NCBI RefSeq assembly: GCF_001540865.1
Contig: NC_033642.1
Location: 1,591,995 to 1,655,994, forward strand
DNA from: Ananas comosus
Taxonomy: Eukaryota; Streptophyta; Magnoliopsida; Poales; Bromeliaceae
Length of the DNA stretch: 64,000 nucleotides
Direction: 5' to 3'
Shown here: in pieces, positions 13,350 to 23,500 of the stretch
How positions within the stretch are numbered: position 1 is the stretch's first letter
Layout of the letters: each line of letters opens with the position of its first letter
Position numbers and translations under genes: made by a program
The notes under the pieces: model-generated
The model's database searches: none
What the model saw: the letters and a program-made list of their open reading frames with translations, nothing else
Told to the model about the DNA's origin: nothing

Positions 13350-13830
13350 CGGAGGATGAATCCGAGCCATTTTCGTGACCGGAGGGAATGAATAAGCCGA
13401 AACAAAGCGCCGCTAATAGGAACGGCGCGACCGGAAGAAGGGACGACCATGAACTCGGCCCAACATTCCATCTAGAAAGGGAATAGGAGTCTGAGCGGCA
13501 TCTAGGGGGTGAACGAAATGAAGTGTCGCCAAAGAAAACGGGGCGATGGCAAGAAGTCCGGCCATGAACTCAGCCCAACAGTCCGTCCAGAGAGGGAACA
13601 GGAGTCGGAGCGACACCTAGAGGAGCGAGCGAAGGAGCCGGAGGTGGAAGACGATATTAATTAGAAGCAGGAAAGATTAAATAGGAAAATTTAGTTGGGT
13701 GGGACCCACCCACTAATTAAATAACAGAGTGCCTTATGATGATAGGTAGGGCCCACGGGAGATTAGATTAAGCTAATGTTGCCACGTGGACAAAAGGAAA
13801 TATGGATTCATAAGAGTTTATAGATTATGT
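13350..13830. repeat. GC-rich dispersed repeat, copy 2
   Basis: Second copy of the GC-rich block at 9237-9760, with the same internal tandem unit (about 13405-13515 and 13527-13640, sharing CCATGAACTC.GCCCAACA and GGAGTC.GAGCG.CA). It sits directly upstream of gene-fragment copy 2, whereas copy 1 lies downstream of gene-fragment copy 1. The two blocks therefore appear in opposite order at the two sites. Confidence 0.6.
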
Positions 13831-13892
13831 TGACTATTGCGTTTAAATCTATTATATTAAATGAAATATTGTACTAACATATTTTACTTATA

Positions 13893-14690
13893 TTAGGTTG
13901 TTTTGAAGAAGGTTAGTGTTTGCAGATTTTGTTTGAAGTTTGAATTCTTTGTCTTTTTGGTTGTTCGTCATTCTTCAATGTAACTGCTACTGCAGAGGGC
14001 CTATGCAAGCGTGGCTGCTGAAATTGGAGAGAAGCATCCAATGCATGCGGAAAACATTATGGAAGATGCCAGTGGAAAATGTCGCGCTAAATTTTTTGTG
14101 AGTCCTCTCTCTATGTCAGTAAAACTTTTAACTGGTTATTTCTGGCTTCTTGGACTGAATCTGTTTATTTGTCACTTTTGAAAGCTCAAGAAACTTGTGG
14201 ACCGCATCGACGCGTCGGTAAGTCAACAGATAGATTTTGCATTTGTTGAAATTTGGCGTCGTGGGTGATACACCGTGCTCTAATTATGTTTCTTCCCTTG
14301 AATATTGTTTCTGCTTATTCTTGTAAGCAACTCTGTTTTCTATTGAAAACTAATTATCTTGATAGATGCCCAGCAAAGAGGCACATGAGCAAATTAAGAA
14401 AGTTTGCGATGAAGAGCTAATTTTTTTATTCCGAATTTGTTTGACATTTTATTTAATATTTCTATCGTTTCTGAACTCTCGTTCTTTGTTTGTAGCGGCC
14501 AATGAGGTACATGACTTTTGCTAGTTATCTCGAGCTTAAGATGCTGGTAGCAGATATCCTACCAAAGGTACGGATTTCAAATTATAAATGTGCATAAATG
14601 CATATATTATCGTATGTACAAGACTCAGACTATATGTGCTCTTTATTGCAGGAGCTTCAGGGCCTATTACAGGAGCTATACAGCGGATCA
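13893..14690 (+). pseudogene. Unidentified multi-exon gene fragment, copy 2 (better preserved)
   Basis: Several exon-like blocks keep phase 0 and precise splice signals. 13996-14097 is 34 codons (starts RAYASVAAEIGEKHPMHAEN) and ends at GTGAGT. 14191-14217 is a 9-codon microexon (KLVDRIDAS) ending at GTAAGT. A block from 14366 reads MPSKEAHEQIKKVCDEE. 14496-14567 is 24 codons (contains YLELKMLVADILPK) ending at GTACGG. A block from 14652 reads ELQGLLQELYSGSEN. The frame then runs into a LINE fragment, so the gene is truncated. I do not recognise the parent family, and no start or 3' end is present. Copy 1 at 6541-7345 is more degraded. Confidence 0.55.
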
Positions 14691-15034
14691 GAGAACTGGT
14701 GGTGGCCACTTGGTGGCTGATCTGGCGCAATAGGAACAACGCTATTTTTAGATATCTACACACTGACGTTTCGCTAACAATCTATTGTATCGGAGTGTTG
14801 GTAAAAGAGTGGGCCGAACATTGTAAAGCTGGGTAACGGCTGTGGCTTGAGCTAGACCTGGTCTTGAGTTTGTTTTTTTTTTTTTTTCCTTTTTTTCGTT
14901 TTTCCTTCTTTCCCTTGGTACTGTCGCTTTTCCGCCATTCTGAGGCCTTAGTTGCCTCACCCTATGTAGCTAAATTTATTTACTTAATGAATGACGCAGG
15001 TAGCGTGCTACCTCTTTCTCAAAAAAAAAAAAAA
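14691..15034 (+). mobile_element. 5'-truncated LINE (non-LTR retrotransposon) 3' end with poly(A)
   Basis: An open frame reads LVVATWWLIWRNRNNAIFR and ends with a stop at 14834-14836. This W-x-IW-x-RN pattern is typical of the C-terminal end of plant LINE reverse-transcriptase proteins. A short 3' UTR follows, ending CTACCTCTTTCTC and a pure A run at about 15021-15034. The insertion sits inside the preceding gene fragment. The target duplication was not identified. Confidence 0.7.
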
Positions 15035-16183
15035 AATTTAAAGGCGACCAAAATAAAAAATATTATAAAAAAATAATAGGCATAATTGCCTATGTACCAT
15101 TCAAAATTTTCGAAATATTCTATATACTCCTAATTTTTTTGGTTACAAATATATTCTCGTGCATTCTCCATTATTAAAAAATATCTCCCCTGTTAGTAAT
15201 TATTAAGCTATCTCAAATTAAACCTGAATTATATTTCTACTAGAGTTAAAAAAAAAAATCAAAATATCTCTTTTATTCTTAGCTTAAGACAAATAAGAAA
15301 ATTTGATGATAGTAGAATAATATATTTGATAAGGCAAAAAGTCAAAATACTTTCTTTATCCCTAACTTAAGGGAAAATAAGAAAAATTAGTGACCGTAAT
15401 AGTATATATTGAAAAGCATTAAGATGTAAAAAAAATAGAAGTGTTGTGACCTCTTCAACTATATGCCATTTTTATAATTGTGAGGAGCATCAAAAAAGGG
15501 ATTTTGTTCAAATTTTTTACATTCTACAACCGAATAGCAAAAGAGGAACATCAAAAGAGGGAGCTTTTTTCTTTTCTCACCTCGGAACCGCTCGGCCTCT
15601 TGATTGTAATCGAGAAGCTTCTGCTCGATTCGCTTCCCAGAGGTGAAATCGAACCCCGCGGAGGTGAAATCGAAGGCCGCGGAGGGCTCGCTACCAAATC
15701 AGAGATAGAAAAAATCAGAAAGAGAGAAATAGGTTTTTTTTTTTTTTGCAAATAAAATTTTTACAGAGGTATATTATATAGGCAGCAAGAAGGGACCACG
15801 GAGGATGAATCCGANATATTTGATAAGGCAAAAAGTCAAAATACTTTCTTTATCCCTAACTTAAGGGAAAATAAGAAAAATTAGTGACCGTAATAGTATA
15901 TATTGAAAAGGACAAAATAGTAATTTTTAAGAAATAACAGCAGTTCCTACCAGTTCACTAACCGTATTAAAAAAAGTATTTTTAATATTAACCTTTTAAG
16001 AGCAAATAAGAAAAGTTATGGGCAGATAAGAAAAGTTGGTGACGATTGAAAGATACATTTGAAAGGGTACAATAGTAATTTTTTAGAAATAACATTTGTT
16101 CTCACTGTTCACTAACAGAATATAACTTGAGTAGATGTATATTTGAAATAATTTGGAATATTAAAAATATATATCTAATATTA
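15035..16183. other. AT-rich repeat-like stretch, no gene seen
   Basis: Apart from the duplication around the N, this region holds AT-rich sequence. A phrase like AATAGTAATTTTT.AGAAATAACA...GTTCACTAAC occurs near 15908 and again near 16073, suggesting decayed transposon sequence. No gene was recognised. Confidence 0.4.
15416..15905. repeat. Near-identical copy of 12967-13364 plus a local duplication around an N
   Basis: 15416-15814 repeats 12967-13364 with only a few base differences (for example TTCCCAGAGG for TTCCCGGAGG). It ends at the single N (15815). The sequence after the N repeats 15322-15415 (from ATATTTGATAAGG to TATATTGAAAAG) before continuing. This is the signature of a scaffold join with unmerged overlap, or of a tandem duplication that the assembler broke. 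Confidence 0.8.
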
Positions 16184-16886
16184 TGGTGTGTTTGATTCAA
16201 AGTCGGAATCGGTATCGGAGTCGGAATGAGAATAAGCTGGAAACGGAATCGGAATGATTCATCACCTCATTTTGTTTGGTTCACCATCTGAATTGAAATC
16301 AGAATGAATCATTTCCATTGTTAGTGTTTGGTGAAAATTAAATATTAAAAATTTACGTCAAAATTTTAAAATAGTGTCAAAATTTTAAGTATATTTTTTA
16401 AAAAAATTTAAAATTTGAAATTGAATGAATAATTCAAAATATAAAACTAAATTTCGATTTATTCAAATTCAAACTTAAAATTATAATTTAAATGAATACA
16501 TAAATTTAATTTAAATTTTAAATAAAATTTGAATAAAATTTTAGATTTTAAATTAAATTTAAATTAGATTCAAAATGCTTGATTGAATTTTAATTTTTAA
16601 TTAAAATTAAAATTAAAATTAAAATTTATAAATATAATTTTTAAAGTTAAACTTATGTTTTAATTTAAAAATAAGTTTAAAAAAATTAAATTTAATCCGA
16701 ACAAATCAATTCCGTTCAGATTTAATTTCCAATTCGGCCTCTTAGGCCGAATTGAGAAAATGGGTACTTGGGGGGATTCCCATTCATCCGATAATCGAAA
16801 TCGAAATGGGAGTCCTGCATATCAAATACTGGCAAAAGGATTTGCTAATTTCGATTTCGATTCAAAAAAGGGCGAACCAAACACGC
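16184..16886. mobile_element. Tourist/PIF-Harbinger-like MITE (703 bp), family 1
   Basis: Terminal inverted repeats: TGGTGTGTTTGATTC on the left, and GGCGAACCAAACACGC on the right. The flanks are TTA on both sides (16181-16183, 16887-16889), the usual 3-bp Harbinger target duplication. The interior is extremely AT-rich, with no coding capacity. A related element lies at 57820-58625. Confidence 0.75.
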
Positions 16887-16925
16887 TTAACCTTTTAAGA
16901 GCGGTAAATAAAAAAGTTAGGAGTT

Positions 16926-17297
16926 TTTGAGGGGGTGTATAACTTCAAAGATCCCCCCTGTGGTTTCCAACTTTCTCACTTTAGTATCCTGTGGTTTAAA
17001 GTGTATCAATTTGCCCTCCTGTGGTTTCGTTTTTCTCTTTTTTTTATCAATTTTATTGTTTTTTTTTTTCAAATCAATAACAAAATTAAAATTAAAGGGT
17101 ACTAAAGTAAATATTCAGTAAATCTAGATGGATATGTGATATTTTTTTGTATATAATTTAACGAAATATTAAGGAAAAAGCTATAGAAAAAATAAAAACA
17201 AAACCACATGGGGGCAAATTGATACTCTTTAAACCACAGGTACTAAAGTGAGAATGTTGGAAACCACAGGGGCTTTTTAAAGTTTTCCCAAAAATAC
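16926..17297. mobile_element. Foldback MITE upstream of COG7, copy 1
   Basis: About 100 bp at each end is inverted. The left side reads CCCTGTGGTTTCCAACTTTC, CTCACTTTAGTA, CTGTGGTTTAAAG; the complement of the right side reads CCCTGTGGTTTCCAACATTC, CTCACTTTAGTA, CTGTGGTTTAAAG. It ends about 250 bp upstream of the COG7 start codon, so it may contribute to the promoter. A related copy lies upstream of the VAP27 gene (49396-49756). Ends are approximate. Confidence 0.65.
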
Positions 17298-17512
17298 TAC
17301 AACATTAAAATTGTAGAAATTAAATTACCGAAATGCCCTTTTCGAGTGCAAATTGCAAAACTGCAAATTGATATTCCCCGAAGGCCAAAGCAACTCACCG
17401 GAAGTTGGACTCCGCGCCGGTACCTCTCTCGGCTTCAGCCGAGCACTACTCCGCGTTTCCGACACCGAGCAGAGAGGGAGGAAGCGGGAGAGAGAGAGAA
17501 AGGGTGTCGGGA

Positions 17513-17543
17513 TTAGGGTTAGGGTTAGGGTTAGGGTTAAGGG
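17513..17543 (+). repeat. Telomere-like (TTAGGG)4 tract in the COG7 leader
   Basis: Four perfect TTAGGG units (17513-17536) followed by TTAAGGG lie a few bases upstream of the COG7 start codon, in the likely 5' UTR. The unit is the 6-bp vertebrate/Asparagales type, not the common plant TTTAGGG. It may be a short interstitial telomere-like tract or a telo-box-like promoter element. Confidence 0.8.
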
Positions 17544-17549
17544 TAGGGG

Positions 17550-20500
17550 ATGGTGGTGGTGGTGGATCTGGGGGAGTTCGCGGAGGAGGGGTTCGACCCG
17601 AAGCGATGGATCAACGCGGCGCTGGAGGGCCGGCACCCGCAGGACCCGCTGGACCGCTTCATGGCCGACGCGGAGGAGAGCCTCCGCTCCGCCGCCGACG
17701 GCATCGCCGACGCCCTCGAGCGCGAGAGCGCCGACGCCCTCCGCCGCGTCCCCCTCGCCTGCCGCGACGTCCTCCGCCTCCGCGACGACGCCGTCGCCCT
17801 CCGCTCCGCTGTCGCATCCATCCTCAGCTCCCTCAGAGAGGTTCGTCTCGATCTCCGCCACCAAATGCAGATTCTAAGACTTTACAGTCGGAAATGATTG
17901 GATCCAGTGTTCTAATTATTACAGTTTGATTGGGTTAGTGGAGTTCAATTTGTGTTTGAAGAGGCTAATTCTAAGATTCAAAAATGATGGATCCGGTGTG
18001 CTCATTTTTCAATCATTACCAAATTCAAATTCTAAGGTTTGTTGGAAATGATGGATCCAGTGTTCCTATTGTCGTGTTATTATTTTGCTTTTATCGCACT
18101 CTTTTTTTTTCTCGTGAATTGATAGTTTGATTGGGTTAGTTAAGTTCAAACAAATTTGGGTTTGAAGAGGGTAATTCTAAGATTCAAAAATGATGGATCC
18201 TGTGTGCTTATTTGTTAGAGTTATTTCTCCATCGAGTTCTTGTTTTTCTTGTGAATTGATAGCTTCATTTGGTAAGTTAAGTTCAATGATGGATGCAGTG
18301 TTCTTATTGTTATGTTGTTTTTTCTTTTGTCTCTGCTGTAGATTGATTGCAAGATTAGAATACGTAAATTCAGTGCTTTTATTTTGAATGCAATTGTGTT
18401 TCTGTCTCTCAATTACCCAATGCAATTGCCAAATTTGCGAATGGTAGATTCAGCTGACTTCTCTGTTTCTGGCAACCAATTCAAATGATAGATATGAGAA
18501 ATTTTAGATTCACTATGCTTATTTTGTCAAAGTCTTCCTTTTTTGTGTCAATTGGTCTCAATTGCAGATTTAGCTTAAGTAGGTTGATTGGAGGAACAAT
18601 GTTCTCCTATGATGAAATGGATAGTGGTGGTTTGACTGGAAATGCTAGATTTGGAAATGTTGGACTCTTTGATGTCCTTTACCTTCCAGTGAATTAGGTT
18701 TCTATTCTAGATCTTTAACGTAACTTGGTTTCTGAAACTCCGATGAGTCGTGTTAGTTTATGTGCTTCGATGAGGAGGGAAGAAAAAGATCGTGCCATAT
18801 AACAAATGGCTTTCCTTTTGTTCTGTTCTTAATTTGCTTTCTTCCAGTCTTCCGTTTTGTCTTGGATGAGTGATGTTCAACTTCACAGCAGATGGCATTC
18901 AAGGATGGTAGGGCTAGTTTTGATATTCTTAATTACCCAATGCAAATGCTAGATTTGGAATGTTAGAATCAGTGTGCTTGTTTTGTTAAATTCTTGCTTG
19001 TCTTGTAAATTGGTCTCGATCGCTCGATTGGGTTTCTTAAGTTCAAGTGGTATGCATTTGTTTTTATGTGCTTTGATTGGAAAAGCAATGATGACCTCTG
19101 ATGAAAAGGATTTATGTTCTTTCTCTTGTATTTTCGCATGCTTCTTTTTAGATTTAAATGCATGAGGGCGAATTTCGGCACAGATTGCAGCTGATGATGG
19201 TAAGGGAGATGCCATGTTTTGATCGCTAGCGATTCTTGTTAAGAGGATTTGATATTTGTTTTGTGGGCTTACTGTCGTTTTTCTGGTCTTTCATACTTTT
19301 TCATTATGCCCTTTAATCTTGGATGGGTAGAGTTAAATCTAAGTGTAGATGGTCAGGTCGTGATAGTGAGGACTACATATTGCATATCTGCGGCCGCTAG
19401 TGTATTTTGTAGATTTCATGGTGCATTACTGTAACTTAAATGTCTGAATGATCTAGTTTCAGTTCTTTGTTTATTAATTGTTTCTCTCTGTAGTTTTTCC
19501 AGAATGTCCTGTTATTTATTGTTGCTAGATAGGCAAATTTAAGTAGAGTTAACCAGGAATCAATGCTAATGGTTCAGAAGCTTGCACTCCAACAGCTGGT
19601 CGGAAGCTTGATAGTGACTATGCATCTGCTCCTGGCACCTGCTTTAACTCTGCTTGCTTTTGAAGGCGGTGTTTACTTACTCTTTTACTGATAATCAGTT
19701 TGAAAAGTTTGAAAAGTTTTCCAATCAGTTCATTTCTTGTGCAGCTTCATTTACATTTTTTTAGTGGATGGTCTCATATGAGTGAAGGAATCATGGCTTA
19801 AATAATTGGCTTGTTTTTAAATGAGATCTACTAGGAGACTGTCAGTCCCACTGGTTGGTTTACTTGGGTACTTACAGCATCACCTCAATAATTGTGGTAT
19901 AGTGAACCAGAAAGACAATGCTATCTGCCCGTGCTTTTGTATCTTATGATTTTATCTGATTTAACTTGAAACTAGTAATTTATTTCATATAGGAGAATGT
20001 TAGTTGTGTTTTATACATTTATGATTTCAGACTCTATACTGTCTATGTTTCTCTAGAAGGTATCATCTGTATGAAATTACTGGAGTATGGTCCTTGAGGC
20101 TAAAGACTACAAACTAATCGGTTTTGTTAGGCATCAATTTAATGTTAGTCGAATGAAGTTTAATATAAGCTTTGCAAATTTAAACTGACAGGCAGAGGGC
20201 ACATCTGCTGAATCTATAGCTGCTCTGGCGAGAATTGATACTGTTAAACGGCGGATGGAAGCAGCATATGCAACGTTGCAGGTTTGATTCTTTCCATTTA
20301 TTGTTTTTATATGATTTAGATGAGTGTGAAAATGTAATATCCTTATTTTCTATCTCAATATTAAAATATCAGCATTGCATTTTTATAATTTTGTATGGAA
20401 TGAACAGGATGCTGCTGGTCTGACCCAGTTGAGTGCTAGTGTAGAGGATGTTTTTGCAAGTGGGGATCTTCCACGAGCAGCAGAAACCCTTGCAACCATG

Positions 20501-23500
20501 AGACATTGCTTGTCAGCTGTTGGTGAGGTACTCTCTTGTTCTTCCTCTGATAATCTAATGAAAAATGTTAATTTTTGAGATATATTTGTCAAGAAGAAGC
20601 TTAATTTTTCAGGTTGCAGAGTTTGCTAATGTGAGAAAGCAGCTTGAAGTGTTGGAAGATAGGCTGGATGAGATGGTCCTCCCTCGTTTAGTTGATGCAC
20701 TTTCAAATCGCAAGGTGGTTCTTGTTTCATTTGTCCCCTCCTTTTTCTTGTATGTTTGGACCGTTGATGACAATAAGAGATATTCTATGATACACATTGT
20801 ATGCTAACTTACCTTGTTGAGCTTGCAATTTATTTTTTTGAAGGTTGATGCTGTTCAAGATTTACGTCGTATACTTATTCGTATTGGGAGGTTCAAGTCA
20901 TTAGAGCTGCAATATACTAAGATGCACATCAAACCGTTAAAAAAACTCTGGGAAGACTTTGACTTGAGACAAAGAGCTAACAAGCTAGAGATGGAGAAGC
21001 ATGGTGAAAATGCAGCCTCCCTTTCTTTTTCTAGCTGGCTACCGAGCTTCTATGATGAGACTCTACTATACCTTGAACAAGAATGGAAATGGTATGCTGG
21101 TTATGTTTGCTCTTCGTTTTCTTGCAATATTTGAAGTTGTATGGTTACCATTAGTAACTGGAACCTATGCTTTGTCAATAACTTTAATCTATTTTTGTTT
21201 TTGGAAATCTGCATACTGGTGATTTAACTGGAACCTATACTTTGTCAAAACATGGCTAACTTTTAACTGCCAAGAATGGTGCGGTTACTACCATTGTTAT
21301 TCGTATCATATTTGGGTACTGCAGTGCGAACTTTTCTTCATCATTGCATATGAGTAGCAGATGCTTAGTAAGTAGCATATGGTCAATGACTAGATGCATT
21401 AATTCAAATGGATTAATTGCAGATTTTCAACCTCGGATTGGGACTGGTTCTTGAATGAAATATCATTAAGCATAGCTAGTCTGAATCATGTAAATGATGA
21501 GATTTGAATGCTTTTTGTATTGCTATCATAAACTAGAGCCAGAGATGTATTTTAATTTGCGCATTCAAATGACAATTAGGGTGCGTTTGGTTCGCGCTAT
21601 CTTTTAAAGATTCCTAGTAATCCAATGGGAATAAAAAAATATGACGGTGTTTGGCTAAACGCACTAAGTAATCTAGTTGGTAATATTGGATTCACTTGGG
21701 AATAAGATTCACCCCAAAGGACTAATCTCATTCCCTTGAGGGAGGGTGGGTATTCTCATATTAATGGATTGGGGTAATCATAATATGTCTAATCTTTTTC
21801 TTTCTTCCTACCCGCCAGCTAATTGATATTATTTTTCTTTACACTCTAACCTTATATCTCTCTCTAAACTTATTGTTCTCTCTAAAATTCAACTTTTTTT
21901 TCTCTCTCTAAACTAAGCTTTCTCTCTCTCTCTCTTTCTAAAATTTCAACTCTCTCACCCCCTCTAATTTCGACTATATTTTTCTTTCTATTTTTTTAAT
22001 TATGCTCTCTCTCTAACTTATACTCTCTCTCCCTTTTTTCTAAAAAAATGTTGAAACTTTTGGTAACATTATCTAAAATTAATTAAATAAATAAATTAAT
22101 TAACTGTATATTTTTTGCAATATTAAATAACATGGCTAATTAACATTACCGTGCGAACCAAACACAGGAATTCCACATTCTTAGTAATAGGATGAATAGG
22201 AATAAGATTCTCGAATATCTTTTATTCCTAGTAATCTTTCATAATGCGAACCAAACGCACCCTTAAACATTTCTACTATGACAACAACTAACTGTTGAAT
22301 CACTAGAATGTGGAAAGTGCTCTTTACCTTAATTAATTTTTTGTAAATGTTTTACCTTTCTATATGGTATACATTTGCATAGGCTAATCGAAACAATAGT
22401 TGTTCTATTGGTTGATATTTTAGGCATACTGTTGATAATTTTTTTTTATATACCATGCAACTGTTTTTAAAGAGAGGAGACACTATTATATGCTATTAAT
22501 CAAGGTTTTAAGTGCCCGTCGGTATGGGCCGTATCCACCATGCCGTACCGTGCCAACAAGATACCAGCACAATACAGACCTCGTGCCGATGGCACAGCTC
22601 AAAATCCTCTATTCTTTAAATTAGTAAGTAATTTTCTCAATAAAGTTCAAAAGATGTGATAAAAAGACATAATAAATAGTTAGAATATTTTGTTGCTAAA
22701 GAAAATAAATATTTTATGCTATTATGCGTCGGCACACAAGAATTTTTTTGACCGGCACGCATCGGCACGGCTCGGCACACACCGTGCTGTACCGTGCCGG
22801 CAAGTTTCCGGCACAACCCCGTGCCACGGCACTTATCCTTGCTATTAATAATAGATGTTGCTCTTTTAAGTGGAGGAAGTTTCATGCTGAAGATTGTAAT
22901 ACTTGCAGGTGCATAAATTCTCTCCCTGATGATTACAAATCCCTGGTTCCAAAACTACTCATTGAGGCCATGAGTGAATTGAATGCTAGCTTTGTCTCCC
23001 GTCTCAACCTTGCAACAGGAGATGTAGTTCCTGAAACCAAAACCCTAGCAAAAGGTGAGTCCTTGTTGAATCTCCTTTTCTTATTATTAGGAAGCATATG
23101 TAGAATATGAATTATCTGTCATTTAGTTTTCATTTGTTTATTCAGATCAAATGATTTTCCTGTAACTTATTGTTTGTTTATAACATAAGGTGTCATATCC
23201 TTGCATCATGCTCGCTGAGTTTCTCATTTGTCATGCTAACTAGGTCAATTAACTTTCTGTAAGAATCTGAATACTCTAAGGCTCGCTGAGTTTCTCATTT
23301 GTCATGCTAACTAGGTCAATTAACTTTCTGTAAGAATCTGAATACTCTAAGGCTCGCTGAGTTTCTCATTTGTCATGCTAACTAGGTCAATTAACTTTCT
23401 GTAAGAATCTGAATACTCTAAGGCCTTGGCCATTTTAAGATATTTTTCTGATATAATATAATGGTTCGTTTATCCGGTTATTCAGGAATTATGGATATCT

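Noticed and set aside
17325..17864. 179-codon minus-strand and several plus-strand open frames around COG7 exon 1
   Set aside because: They are shadows of the GC-rich first exon; the frame from 17550 carries the conserved COG7 sequence.
20828..20843. Retained-intron reading of COG7 (open frames running through introns 4 and 5)
   Set aside because: The frames extend only by chance; splice junctions give a continuous family-length protein.
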